A DNA stretch of 64,000 nt from a virus: the IMG/VR virus record IMGVR_UViG_3300035074_000077, positions 1 to 64,000 of that record, one strand, 5' to 3'. Shown piece by piece: positions 42,240 through 49,427 of this stretch (position 1 is the first letter of the stretch; every line of letters starts with the position of its first letter). Made by a program: the position numbers and the translations under genes. The notes beneath the pieces were generated by a model, which worked only from the letters and a program-made list of their open reading frames with translations, did not search any database and was not told the DNA's origin.

Positions 42240-42582
42240 GCTCGACGACTCCTCTCACGATCTCGCGGAGCCGCGCGCTGTCCTTCGCGACATACTCGAC
42301 GACGCGCGCCGCGATCATCTGCGGATCCACCCCATGCGGATCACAGACGCGCTCGATCTCGCTCATCGCCTCACGGGAGACGACGACCACGAATGCGGTT
42401 TGAGCATGCGTCTTCGGCACCAGCCGTATTCCGTGCAGGCGCAGGATTCTGAAAATTCGGCTCGTGTTCATTCCGCGCCCGAGCGCGTCCGCGATCTCCG
42501 CCGCAGACGATCCGGTGACCGCGAGACACGATGCGCGCAGGACCTCGCTGAACGGGTAGCGATGGCGGCGAGGATGTTTCAA
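42232..42582 (-). CDS. Helix-turn-helix protein, TTG start
   Basis: 116 residues. The frame lacks an ATG/GTG near the upstream stop; TTG 42582 overlaps the TGA of the Dam-type gene (TTGA), giving MKHPRRHRYPFSEVLRASCL. VTGSSAAEIADALGRGMNTS and RIFRILRLHG read as a helix-turn-helix. Probably a DNA-binding regulator. Confidence 0.6.
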   Translation of the reverse strand: MKHPRRHRYPFSEVLRASCLAVTGSSAAEIADALGRGMNTSRIFRILRLHGIRLVPKTHAQTAFVVVVSREAMSEIERVCDPHGVDPQMIAARVVEYVAKDSARLREIVRGVVEHG

Positions 42583-43094
42583 TTCGTCTGCCCTCCAACG
42601 ATACGCGGCGCCGCGAGGACTCCGAGCCCGGCAGATTGCGCCCGCGCCAGCGCGGCGCATGCCCTGTCTCCGGCTGCGAACAGGCACGTCCCTTGCGCTG
42701 GCGATTTGCCGGGACGGCCATCCCGCCCGATGAATTTGAGCTTCGGCGCCACGAACAGAATCGCGTCCGCTCGCCGCGCCGCGCGCTGCCACCACGGCGC
42801 CGAGGTTCGATCCGGCGCGAGTGCGATTCCGTTGGCATGAGCGAAGAAGCGATCGAGCCATGGCTCTATGCCGTTGCGACCGCCAAATGGCGGATTGAGC
42901 CAAACGAATCCGAACCATTCAGTAGTCAGCCCATCAGCGTTGACGCAATGCACGTTCTTGACCGGGATCCACGGCAGCTCTCGGTCGATCGGATATGCGG
43001 GGTCGAGATCGAACGTCTCGCCGAGCGCGACGAACACATGCGGCGGAGTGTACCACTCGCTAGTCGCGCCGACGGATTGCTCGTGAAGCGCCAT
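42579..43094 (-). CDS. Phage N6-adenine methyltransferase (Dam-type, DNA_N_6 family)
   Basis: 171 residues. TSEWYTPPHVFVALGETFDL at the start and FGFVWLNPPFGGRNGIEPWL (NPPF motif) are diagnostic for phage N-6-adenine methyltransferases. APWWQRAARRADAILFVAPK and FAAGDRAC follow as usual. It methylates adenine in DNA, probably for restriction avoidance. Neighbouring genes encode two further methyltransferases. Confidence 0.88.
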   Translation of the reverse strand: MALHEQSVGATSEWYTPPHVFVALGETFDLDPAYPIDRELPWIPVKNVHCVNADGLTTEWFGFVWLNPPFGGRNGIEPWLDRFFAHANGIALAPDRTSAPWWQRAARRADAILFVAPKLKFIGRDGRPGKSPAQGTCLFAAGDRACAALARAQSAGLGVLAAPRIVGGQTN

Positions 43095-43705
43095 TATGCT
43101 GCGCTCCCCACGTCGAATTTCCCGGCCTGGTCGCCGAAGCAATCCCACCCCGGACGCGACTCGCGTGAGAACACCTCGGCGTAAGGCCCGGCGCTGTACT
43201 GCTCGATGCGCAGATAAGATTCGCTCGGCTTTCTCGAATGCTCGCGGCGCGGCGCGATTATGATTTCGCGGACATCGCGCCGGAGACGCTTCGGAGCGCC
43301 GGACTTGAAGAGGAGGCAGTCCTCGCCGTTCTTGCGGGTCGTGTATCCATGGCCGACGAAGAAGGAGTCGCGATGGACGAACATCGCCTCGCCGCCATTC
43401 GCGCCGACCTGATGCGTCTTGATCCACAGGAAGGCGCGCCCCGAATAGCGGACCCCCTGCTTCCGCCATGCCGGCGCGATGACGCGCCAGAACCGCTCGG
43501 CGATCGGCGAGGTAATCCAGACGAAGAAATGACAGCCGTCCGGGCTCGCCAACTGGCCGATCGGAAGCGCCGCGATCTCGTCGTCCGACATGCGCTGGTA
43601 ATGCTGCGGGCGCCCTTTCGTGCCGCCGGAAAAGCGCCACGGCGGATCGAGCACAACGGCTCCATAATGACGGCGGCGGAGATTGCCGAAGGGCCACGCG
43701 GTCAT
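43094..43705 (-). CDS. MT-A70 family adenine methyltransferase
   Basis: 203 residues. The catalytic motif VVLDPPWRFSGG (DPPW, residues 20-23) and the region HFFVWITSPIAERFW match MT-A70 enzymes; HSRKPSESYLRIEQYS and ESRPGWDCFGDQAGKF complete the family signature (KP..Y and R.GWD.WG). It methylates adenine in DNA or RNA. ATGA overlaps on both sides. Confidence 0.88.
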   Translation of the reverse strand: MTAWPFGNLRRRHYGAVVLDPPWRFSGGTKGRPQHYQRMSDDEIAALPIGQLASPDGCHFFVWITSPIAERFWRVIAPAWRKQGVRYSGRAFLWIKTHQVGANGGEAMFVHRDSFFVGHGYTTRKNGEDCLLFKSGAPKRLRRDVREIIIAPRREHSRKPSESYLRIEQYSAGPYAEVFSRESRPGWDCFGDQAGKFDVGSAA

Positions 43706-44070
43706 TGCGCCCCTCCCGCATCCCGCACGAAATATCCACCGTTCGCGCGCTCGAGCTTCGCGCCGACCATCGCGCAAACGAACAAGACCGCGATCCGGTT
43801 CTGCGCCTGAGATTGCGTCGCCAGTTCCGGCCCGCCGTCCTCATCGTCGCCGTAGCAAAGCTCGATCATCTCGGCGTTCTGGACGACCCGGCCGGGCTCC
43901 GCGAAGAGCGCCACGATCATTCTTCGCTCCGCCGATCGCACCCGGCAGACATGCCCCCGGAACCCGACCCAGAGCATCCGCGTCGAGATCACCAGCGCGT
44001 CTTTGCGATCCTCGGAGAGACTCCGCACGCGGCTCTCCACAAAGTCCCCGATGACGAGCGACGGCAGCAT
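43702..44070 (-). CDS. Hypothetical 122-residue protein with winged-helix-like C-terminus
   Basis: Start ATG 44070 (MLPSLVIGDFVESRVRSLSE). The C-terminal half reads ERRMIVALFAEPGRVVQNAE and QNRIAVLFVCAMVGAKLERA, similar to an OmpR-type winged helix of response regulators, without a receiver domain. It could be a DNA-binding regulator. Coupled to the resolvase gene. Confidence 0.55.
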   Translation of the reverse strand: MLPSLVIGDFVESRVRSLSEDRKDALVISTRMLWVGFRGHVCRVRSAERRMIVALFAEPGRVVQNAEMIELCYGDDEDGGPELATQSQAQNRIAVLFVCAMVGAKLERANGGYFVRDAGGAQ

Positions 44071-44624
44071 CAGCGCGGCTCCTGGAACATCACGAGCTCG
44101 CGTGGCTGCACGCGCGCATGTGTCGCGCAGGCCCAATCCCAAAGCGCAATTGCGTCCGCTGCATCGGTGTCGCAGAAATCGCGATCGACATAGCCGAGCA
44201 GACGGCAGCGATCGAGAACGAGCTGTTTCGGGTTCTCCGGCCGCGCCCGCCCGAGGAAGTGCTTGCGCACCGTCTGGACGTTCCCATCGACGCATGTCAC
44301 GCCGTACGGACCGCAGATCGTCTCGACTCCGCCGACAAGGCGGTGGAGCAGCGAGATCGTCTCGGGCGTCGAGCGGAAGGACGGCTTCTCGCCATCCTTC
44401 TTCCAGTCGATCATGGCGCCGATGTTCACCGGCGCTTCGATGACAACGAGATCGGGGCGCTCGAACGCGAATTGATCCCGCAGCCATATTCCGAGCTTCC
44501 GGCAGGCGCGAGAGGAAGGATCGTGCGGGCTCTTCAGCCGCTTGCTTCCGACGCGCGGCTTTTCCCCGGCGCGGCCGATGCAAAATCCCATTTTCGTCGC
44601 GAGATCGAGCGCCATGATCAGCAT
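44070..44624 (-). CDS. RuvC-like Holliday-junction resolvase
   Basis: 184 residues with the RNase-H-like RuvC fold: MALDLATKMGFCIG (D7), LVVIEAPVNIGAM (E63) and CDTDAADAIALWDW (D154, D157) supply the acidic cluster. Such phage resolvases cut branched DNA before packaging or in recombination. It is located after the helix and methyltransferase genes in the leftward operon. Confidence 0.8.
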   Translation of the reverse strand: MLIMALDLATKMGFCIGRAGEKPRVGSKRLKSPHDPSSRACRKLGIWLRDQFAFERPDLVVIEAPVNIGAMIDWKKDGEKPSFRSTPETISLLHRLVGGVETICGPYGVTCVDGNVQTVRKHFLGRARPENPKQLVLDRCRLLGYVDRDFCDTDAADAIALWDWACATHARVQPRELVMFQEPR

Positions 44625-44629
44625 CGGCC

Positions 44630-44851
44630 TCAGGCCCCCGCCGCCTTGTTCACGATGACGAGCTGCGCCGGATGGAAGAACGCGGCTTGAAGCGTGTCGG
44701 AATCATCGAACCAGACGCACTCGATCGCGCCGGACTCGTTCTCAGGATCGATCTTGTCGACCGTCATGCGGACGGTCGCGCAATTCAGCCTCACGACATC
44801 GCCGACGGTGAAATCTTCGATCTTCGGATTGAGGTAGTTTTTCGTCGCCAT
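44630..44851 (-). CDS. YodC-type DUF2158 protein
   Basis: 73 residues. FTVGDVVRLNCATVRMTVDK followed by IECVWFDDSDTLQAAFFHPA matches the DUF2158 (YodC) family: a small beta-barrel protein with a KSGGP..V-like region. Its function is unknown in phages. It lies between ThyX and the resolvase gene. Confidence 0.8.
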   Translation of the reverse strand: MATKNYLNPKIEDFTVGDVVRLNCATVRMTVDKIDPENESGAIECVWFDDSDTLQAAFFHPAQLVIVNKAAGA

Positions 44852-44879
44852 GCTCAGCGCTCCACGGTGATTTGCGTTC

Positions 44880-45596
44880 TCAGACTCGACCGGCGGAGCG
44901 CCCTGCCTCCCACGCGCTCACGGCGACAGGCGCGATCGGCCTCACCAATTCGAGCATCGCCTCGGCATAGACGCGGATCTCGTATTGCGCGTGCGCATCG
45001 GCGCGGAGATCGAAGAACCCGAACAGGTTCTTGAGATCGACCTTCGCGAACATGTGCGAATAGGTGGCGACGGGAAGGACGGAGCGCGCTAGCTCACGCG
45101 GCCAACCCGCGTCCAGCAACTCGCGATAGGTTTCGAACGCTCTCTCCATTGCGACGCGGGCCTGCCCACACTCGATCTTCCGCACGCGGCAGGCTTCGTC
45201 GTCCCATTGTTCGATGAGGCGGCCTTGCTTGTTGTTCGGAGATTGCGCGCCGATCTGCGAAGGGTCCGGAACATAGAATTCTTCCGGCAGCTCGCGATAG
45301 CGCGCGCTCAACTCATTGAACGACCATACCCTATGCCGCATCCACTGCCGGAATACGAAGATCGGCGCCTTGACCTCGAATTGCAGCTCGACCGCCTCGA
45401 AAGGCGTCGTGTGCTTATGCTTCCACAAATAGCGGATCAGCCGCGCGTCAGAGCCTTCGTCTTCCCCGGCGCGCCAAGCCGCATCGAAACTAACCCTCGC
45501 CGCGCGCACGATCGAGAGGTCAGAGCCCATCGAATCGACCAAGCGCACGAATCCATGGTCGAGAACGCAGATCTTTCGATCACCATTCGGCTGCAC
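44880..45596 (-). CDS. thyX: FAD-dependent thymidylate synthase ThyX
   Basis: 238 residues. The hallmark RHRX7S is present: RHRVWSFNELS (R87-H88-R89, S97), with FRQWMRHR before it and SARYRELPEEFY after it. It converts dUMP to dTMP with FAD and methylene-tetrahydrofolate, supplying dTTP for phage replication. LVDLKNLFGFFDLR-like (KVDLKNLFGFFDLR) and HAQYEIR near the C-terminus fit the family. Confidence 0.95.
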   Translation of the reverse strand: MQPNGDRKICVLDHGFVRLVDSMGSDLSIVRAARVSFDAAWRAGEDEGSDARLIRYLWKHKHTTPFEAVELQFEVKAPIFVFRQWMRHRVWSFNELSARYRELPEEFYVPDPSQIGAQSPNNKQGRLIEQWDDEACRVRKIECGQARVAMERAFETYRELLDAGWPRELARSVLPVATYSHMFAKVDLKNLFGFFDLRADAHAQYEIRVYAEAMLELVRPIAPVAVSAWEAGRSAGRV

Positions 45597-45789
45597 TGTC
45601 GATCTCCATAATCGCGCGCTTCAGATAGTTGGCTGCGTCCAGATGCTCTTCGTAGGCGTGCTGCAGCCAGTCCCGCAGTGACAGGTCCGTGCGCGCGAGC
45701 GTCACGCCATATTTCTGGACTCCGACCTGAGAGCGCTGAAGGAGATCGGCTCGCACTGCCTCGACGACGGGATCAATCTTCCCAGACAT
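45580..45789 (-). CDS. Conserved small phage protein next to ThyX
   Basis: 69 residues. RSQVGVQKYGVTLARTDLSL and DWLQHAYEEHLDAANYLKRA form a helical segment seen in a widespread family of small phage proteins with the pattern KYG.TL.R.DL....WLQHA.EE.LD. These are often near nucleotide-metabolism genes and resemble part of dATP/dGTP diphosphohydrolase-type or MazG-like helices. It overlaps ThyX by 17 bases. Confidence 0.6.
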   Translation of the reverse strand: MSGKIDPVVEAVRADLLQRSQVGVQKYGVTLARTDLSLRDWLQHAYEEHLDAANYLKRAIMEIDSAAEW

Positions 45790-46319
45790 CACGCCTCCAC
45801 AGCATCTGCGCCAGGCAAGCCCACAACCTTGAGCGGCTTGATCCCCTTCTCGATCTTCTCTGCGTTCTCGCGCGCTATCCGATCGGCCTCCATTTCGCGA
45901 AGATGGCGGGGCCGGACATCGGATTCGTCGTCTGCCGGCGCGCCATCCGCCGGCGCCGCCGCGCCGACCGCCGCCTGCCCGAGCGGAAGATCCTTGAAAT
46001 CGCCGAGCGCCTCGCAGAGCTGCTGAAATTTCGCGCGGTCGTCGATATCGTCCGGCACAACAGCTTCGCGGCGCGCCTTCGCTTCGGCGATGCGCTTGTC
46101 CTCGATCCATTGCGCGATGCGCGCCTTGAGAATTTTCGTCGGAATCCCGGAAGACTCAGCCCTCTCATAGACGCCTTTTCGGCGCTGCTTGATCGCGGCA
46201 CTTTTCCCGCGCCACGACGCGCGCTCGGTATCCTCGTCTTCATAGGTCCGGCGGACCTCGGCGAAGAACCGCGTCGCGGTTTGCTCATCGATGAACTCGT
46301 TCTTGCCCGCGGTCGCCAT
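45789..46319 (-). CDS. GapR-like (DUF2312-type) DNA-binding protein
   Basis: 176 residues from ATG 46319. The core SAAIKQRRKGVYERAESSGI with PTKILKARIAQWIEDKRIAE resembles the GapR/DUF2312 coiled-coil domain (ikEvy.eAK..G...K.l), and the end FQQLCEALGDFKDLPLGQAA matches a phage version of the family with a LGDFADTPLG-like end. GapR binds AT-rich over-twisted DNA at replication forks. A replication or transcription role is inferred. Confidence 0.65.
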   Translation of the reverse strand: MATAGKNEFIDEQTATRFFAEVRRTYEDEDTERASWRGKSAAIKQRRKGVYERAESSGIPTKILKARIAQWIEDKRIAEAKARREAVVPDDIDDRAKFQQLCEALGDFKDLPLGQAAVGAAAPADGAPADDESDVRPRHLREMEADRIARENAEKIEKGIKPLKVVGLPGADAVEA

Positions 46320-46334
46320 GAACTGCCCTTCCTG

Positions 46335-46365
46335 AAAAGCCCCCGGCGCCTGCACGCGCCGGGGG
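46335..46365 (-). terminator. Rho-independent-type terminator after the gene at 46395
   Basis: Perfect 10-bp stem CCCCCGGCGC (46340-46349) with GCGCCGGGGG (46356-46365) and loop of six; on the minus strand the stem is followed by CTTTTC. It separates the GapR-like gene from the gene upstream. Confidence 0.65.
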
Positions 46366-46394
46366 AGTCACCCACACTTCGGAGAGAGCCGCCC

Positions 46395-46676
46395 TCAGCC
46401 CGGCGGCACAGGCATTCCTCTCTCGCTCTTCAAGCGCCGCACGAGCGCCGCAGCGTCCTGTTCGCAGGTCCGCGCCGCCTTCTCGCGGTAGATGTGCGTG
46501 AGGTCTTCGGGCACCCACGACGGAACGCGGACATCGAGCATGCGCTCCCTCACCATTGCGTCGGAATGCTCGCGGGAGCGCTCGCTGGCGCGGTCTCTCT
46601 CGCGCTGGTTCGCGTAGCGGCGCTCCGCCGCTTCCTTCATCCGGCGGCGCGTGTCTTCGCTGAGCTTCCTCGCCAT
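46395..46676 (-). CDS. Hypothetical basic protein (93 residues)
   Basis: The N-terminus is a charged helix (MARKLSEDTRRRMKEAAERR), and the C-terminal half (VPSWVPEDLTHIYREKAART) looks like a compact helical domain. It is flanked by a terminator hairpin on each side. Possibly a regulator with its own transcript; no family recognised. Confidence 0.55.
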   Translation of the reverse strand: MARKLSEDTRRRMKEAAERRYANQRERDRASERSREHSDAMVRERMLDVRVPSWVPEDLTHIYREKAARTCEQDAAALVRRLKSERGMPVPPG

Positions 46677-46686
46677 GGTGATCCCC

Positions 46687-46728
46687 GAAAGAAAAGAAGG
46701 CGCCGGCACGCGAAACCTGAGACCGGCG
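46687..46728 (-). terminator. Terminator-like hairpin with T-rich tail
   Basis: Stem CGCCGG (46701-46706) with CCGGCG (46723-46728), 16-base loop, followed on the minus strand by CCTTCTTTTCTTTC. It lies between the genes ending at 46758 and starting at 46676. Confidence 0.5.
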
Positions 46729-46757
46729 GGGCGATGCACGCCCAATTCAGTTGCGGC

Positions 46758-47012
46758 CTATGCAGATCCAGCCGGTCCCTCAATCTTCAACCCGGTAGCG
46801 AGAACGCTATCTCGAGCATCGCTCAATATCTTCGCCGTTGGCACGGAGCCGACTGTCGTCGCGAGCACTCCGGCCGATACTTCGATGAACCAGAGCGCTA
46901 TCCCGACCGCGAGCGCGCGGTCCATGATGTCGTCGCTGCAGGCGAGGCTCATGAGTGCGCTCGCCGCGATCTCGCGTCCCTGCGGCGCCCCGTCCTTGAT
47001 TTTGTCGCTCAT
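46758..47012 (-). CDS. Hypothetical 84-residue protein with hydrophobic segment
   Basis: Start ATG 47012 (MSDKIKDGAPQGREIAASAL). Residues 33-55 (ALAVGIALWFIEVSAGVLAT) are hydrophobic, compatible with a membrane or amphipathic helix. It overlaps the zinc-ribbon gene by four bases. No family recognised. Confidence 0.55.
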   Translation of the reverse strand: MSDKIKDGAPQGREIAASALMSLACSDDIMDRALAVGIALWFIEVSAGVLATTVGSVPTAKILSDARDSVLATGLKIEGPAGSA

Positions 47013-47365
47013 GAGCACCCCGTTGTGGCTCCGCACGTCTCGCATTTGAGACACGTCCCGTTGCGCACCATCGTCATCGCGCCGCAGTCCGGGCACGGGT
47101 CGCCTTCGTATCCTTTGAGCCGCGCTTCCTCGGCCGCAGCGAGCCCCGCAGGCGCGCTGATCGCGCCAACCGCCACAGGGACCGCTCCGCCAGCAGCAGC
47201 GCGCGCCAGATCGGCCCGCAGCTCATCTGCCAGCGCGTCGAGAGCGCCGACCACGGCCTGATGCTTCGTTGTCGGCGGGAGCGCCTTGACGCGCTCCAGC
47301 GCCTTGTCCGCGACGCTCGCCGCCCATGCGACGCCTTGCGCAAATCCCGCGTCGAATCCACTCAT
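47009..47365 (-). CDS. Zinc-ribbon protein (118 residues)
   Basis: The C-terminus reads CPDCGAMTMVRNGTCLKCET with CGATTGCS, a double CxxC zinc ribbon of the type seen at the end of B12-dependent ribonucleotide reductases. The N-terminal part is helical and Ala-rich. No enzyme domain is present, so it may be a captured zinc-ribbon tail used for DNA or protein binding. Confidence 0.65.
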   Translation of the reverse strand: MSGFDAGFAQGVAWAASVADKALERVKALPPTTKHQAVVGALDALADELRADLARAAAGGAVPVAVGAISAPAGLAAAEEARLKGYEGDPCPDCGAMTMVRNGTCLKCETCGATTGCS

Positions 47366-47372
47366 CGTCGAT

Positions 47373-47726
47373 TCACCGTTTCTCGATAAGCGCGTGCAGC
47401 GCCGCCAATTCAGTCTCAGCCGCGCATACTTCGCTCTCACGAGCATCCAGGCCGCATTGGCGGGCCATTTCCAGTTCATGCCGCAGCCTCATCATCTCGG
47501 CTTCGAGCTCGCGCATAAAGGCTGCACGGATGCGCTCGAATACCCCCGCGCGAACGCCTTTCGTCCGCCGGTTGCGAATATTTTCTAACGTCCCCGGCGC
47601 AACGCTCATTCTCCGAGCGACGATCTTGCGCGCGTCACGGATCGAAACGCCGCTGCGCTTCGACTCGCGGGACTCCAATTCTGCGGCCCAATTACGGGCC
47701 GTCTCCTCGATCGCAATCACTGACAT
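47373..47726 (-). CDS. Phage HTH DNA-binding protein
   Basis: 117 residues. SIRDARKIVARRMSVAPGTL with ENIRNRRTKGVRAGVFERIR reads as a helix-turn-helix, followed by a coiled-coil (LEAEMMRLRHELEMARQCG). This layout is familiar from a family of small regulators in alphaproteobacterial phages. It may control the leftward operon. Confidence 0.65.
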   Translation of the reverse strand: MSVIAIEETARNWAAELESRESKRSGVSIRDARKIVARRMSVAPGTLENIRNRRTKGVRAGVFERIRAAFMRELEAEMMRLRHELEMARQCGLDARESEVCAAETELAALHALIEKR

Positions 47727-47780
47727 TTGATCACCCGATGAATGATGCACTTGCATGCCTCCCCATGATCCATTGAGGTC

Positions 47781-48278
47781 ATGGTTAACGACGGCAAGAG
47801 CACTGACTTGAACAAAGCGCCTTTCGACGGAAACTGGCTCTCGTTGGGGAACGTGGCGGCCGGCGTCGTCGAAAAGCTGAAATACGAAATGCAAAATCCG
47901 GAACGCGCGCCAACGCGCGCCGGCCGCCCTGCCGAGCCATGTAACCGCGTCGATGGCAGGGCGGCCAAGCTCATTGCAGAGCGCCGACAGAGTGATAGGC
48001 GATCGCCATTCTCGCGACAGCGGCGATCACGGCGAGAGCGACGAAGAGGACGGCTCCATTCATGTTTTCACCCTCCGATGGTCTTGATGGCCGTGATGTC
48101 TTCCGCGCGTCTGGTGAGCCCGTGCGAGACGGTCGGAAGCGCGTCGATCAGAAACAACGCTTGCTCCCGCGTCAGCACGAGAGCGTCCGCGCCGCAGACG
48201 ACGCGGCCATCGAAGCGCACGAACTCGAGCCGGACATCGCCACTGGTCAGGGCAACGACGGAGAGGTTGCGGACCTGA
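47781..48278 (+). CDS. Plus-strand ORF, probably coding only in its 5' part
   Basis: GAGG lies five bases before the ATG 47781. The first ~50 residues (NKAPFDGNWLSLGNVAAGVV, EKLKYEMQNPERAP) look like real protein; after residue ~60 the frame becomes Arg/Ser-rich and is antisense to three small minus-strand genes, so the true end may be earlier or a frameshift may have occurred. A 12-bp inverted repeat (47922-47966) falls inside it. Confidence 0.4.
   Translation: MVNDGKSTDLNKAPFDGNWLSLGNVAAGVVEKLKYEMQNPERAPTRAGRPAEPCNRVDGRAAKLIAERRQSDRRSPFSRQRRSRRERRRGRLHSCFHPPMVLMAVMSSARLVSPCETVGSASIRNNACSRVSTRASAPQTTRPSKRTNSSRTSPLVRATTERLRT
47922..47966. repeat. Perfect 12-bp inverted repeat (GGCCGCCCTGCC / GGCAGGGCGGCC)
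   Basis: Arms 47922-47933 and 47955-47966 with a 21-base loop lie five bases past the end of the small membrane gene at 47971-48063. Likely a transcription terminator or RNA stability structure for the leftward transcript from the control region. Confidence 0.5.
47971..48063 (-). CDS. 30-residue single-span membrane peptide
   Basis: ATG 48063 to TGA 47971, reading MNGAVLFVALAVIAAVARMA and a short polar end. One hydrophobic segment (about 3-22) predicts an inner-membrane peptide. It is the last gene of the leftward chain from the control region, just before the inverted repeat. Function unknown. Confidence 0.45.
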   Translation of the reverse strand: MNGAVLFVALAVIAAVARMAIAYHSVGALQ

Positions 48279-48295
48279 TGCGCCGGGCCGCTCAT
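48068..48295 (-). CDS. Hypothetical 75-residue protein
   Basis: Reads MSGPAHQVRNLSVVALTSGD, then VRLEFVRFDGRVVCGADALV and a helical end. Start overlaps the upstream stop (ATGA). Good coding character with balanced residues. No family recognised. Confidence 0.6.
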   Translation of the reverse strand: MSGPAHQVRNLSVVALTSGDVRLEFVRFDGRVVCGADALVLTREQALFLIDALPTVSHGLTRRAEDITAIKTIGG

Positions 48296-48414
48296 TGATG
48301 CGCTCCGATCACGACGGCGAAAGCCAGCAGCGCGAGAATTGCGAGATGCGCGAGAACGATCACGCTCCGCGGCGACCGGACGCCATTGCGAAAACACCCG
48401 GTCGCCGCCACCAT
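48292..48414 (-). CDS. 40-residue membrane peptide
   Basis: ATG 48414; MVAATGCFRNGVRSPRSVIV followed by LAHLAILALLAFAVVIGAHQ, a single C-terminal membrane span. The same frame is open up to an ATG at 48897, which gives a longer ORF discussed separately. Coupled to the next gene by ATGA overlap. Confidence 0.4.
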   Translation of the reverse strand: MVAATGCFRNGVRSPRSVIVLAHLAILALLAFAVVIGAHQ

Positions 48415-48447
48415 CGCGGTTGCCACACCCACGAGGGAGTTCAGGGA

Positions 48448-48726
48448 ATGTCGAAGCTCACGAAAAACACGACGCGCCGCCTCGATCCGATCGCCGTGGA
48501 GCTCGCCGGCACGCGGCTCTTGCTGCGCGCGCTCATCGCCTATCTGCTCGTCGACGACCCCGACGAGGCTGACCATGCGGTCGCTGCCTTGGTCGCCAAG
48601 GTCGACAGAATGTCCGCGTCGTCCGTCATCATCGGCGACCCCAGCGGGGAGGCCAGAAAGGCCATCCGCGATAGCGCCGTGGTGCTGATCGCCGATTTGG
48701 GGCAGGCCAGAGGCCCGGTCCAATGA
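48448..48726 (+). CDS. Hypothetical 92-residue helical protein
   Basis: ATG 48448 preceded by GAGGGAGTTCAGGGA. Reads MSKLTKNTTRRLDPIAVELA, then GTRLLLRALIAYLLVDDPDE and a helical end (AVVLIADLGQARGPVQ). Strong coding character, on the opposite strand to the surrounding small genes and divergent from 48414. May be lysogenic or early. No family recognised. Confidence 0.6.
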   Translation: MSKLTKNTTRRLDPIAVELAGTRLLLRALIAYLLVDDPDEADHAVAALVAKVDRMSASSVIIGDPSGEARKAIRDSAVVLIADLGQARGPVQ

Positions 48727-48893
48727 GGTGAGGGGGACGTCCGTCAAAAAAAGCTGAAACGGCTTCTCCAATGCGACCGGCGCCCACCGCAGGCGACCGA
48801 GCAAGTACCGGGCGCTTGGGCGCTGTTTCGGCGCGGCGCTCGCTGCGGCGATCGCCACAGGCGCGACAAGGATCGAGCGGCGGGAGAGGTCGG

Positions 48894-49427
48894 TCATTGC
48901 GCAAGCGCTCCCTCATTGGCGGCGATCGGCGCCGTCGGAGCGTCCACGGCGAGCAGGAAATCGTTCGGCGTGACGGCGCCGTCGGTCACAACCGCTATCC
49001 TCGCCATAATGGCGGGCTGCGGCAGGCGCGTCCCGCCGATGTAGCGGGTCACAGACACCTCGGAGACGCCGATCGCCTTCGCGAAATCGGCGCGGGACAT
49101 GTCTTTCTCGGCAAGGAACTGATCGAGTTTCAACCCGTTACTTGCGCGATTGGCGCAGATCGCGATCTTCTCTGGACGATAGGCTGGCAAATGCTCGAGA
49201 AACAGCGACACCACGCGGCCCTTCGCGAACCACTCGCCGCGAATGCGCTCGCTTGCGCAGAGCCTATGGATTTGCCGTTCGTGGTCTTTGCCGCCGCGCG
49301 CAAAGCCGATGAGGCGATGGGTTCCGGGCGAGCCAACATTCAACTCCGCGAGGCGCCGGAGTGGGTCTTTTGCCCACCCGATTTTCACGGAGTCTCCGCT
49401 CTCGATCGCATAGACGTAGCCGGTCAT
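48894..49427 (-). CDS. T5orf172 (GIY-YIG) nuclease domain fused to an Xre-type helix-turn-helix
   Basis: 177 residues. Residues 1-70 match T5orf172: GYVYAIESGDSVKIGWAKDP and HERQIHRLCASERIRGEWF, i.e. a GIY-YIG-type domain. The C-terminal half reads EKDMSRADFAKAIGVSEVSV and TRYIGGTRLPQPAIMARIAV, a Cro/CI-like helix-turn-helix. It is the second gene of the leftward transcript after the Cro-like gene, so the HTH may bind phage operators. Nuclease activity is not proven. Confidence 0.82.
   Translation of the reverse strand: MTGYVYAIESGDSVKIGWAKDPLRRLAELNVGSPGTHRLIGFARGGKDHERQIHRLCASERIRGEWFAKGRVVSLFLEHLPAYRPEKIAICANRASNGLKLDQFLAEKDMSRADFAKAIGVSEVSVTRYIGGTRLPQPAIMARIAVVTDGAVTPNDFLLAVDAPTAPIAANEGALAQ

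Larger units (their letters stand above)
48292..48897 (-). other. Long open frame with a twin-arginine-like start, antisense to the gene at 48448
   Basis: The ATG at 48897 overlaps the stop of the T5orf172-HTH gene (ATGA) and reads MTDLSRRSILVAPVAIAAAS, a SRRxxL Tat-like signal. The frame stays open to 48292 but its middle is antisense to a convincing plus-strand gene (48448-48726). Either a truly overlapping gene, or a shorter gene whose stop has been lost. Confidence 0.3.
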
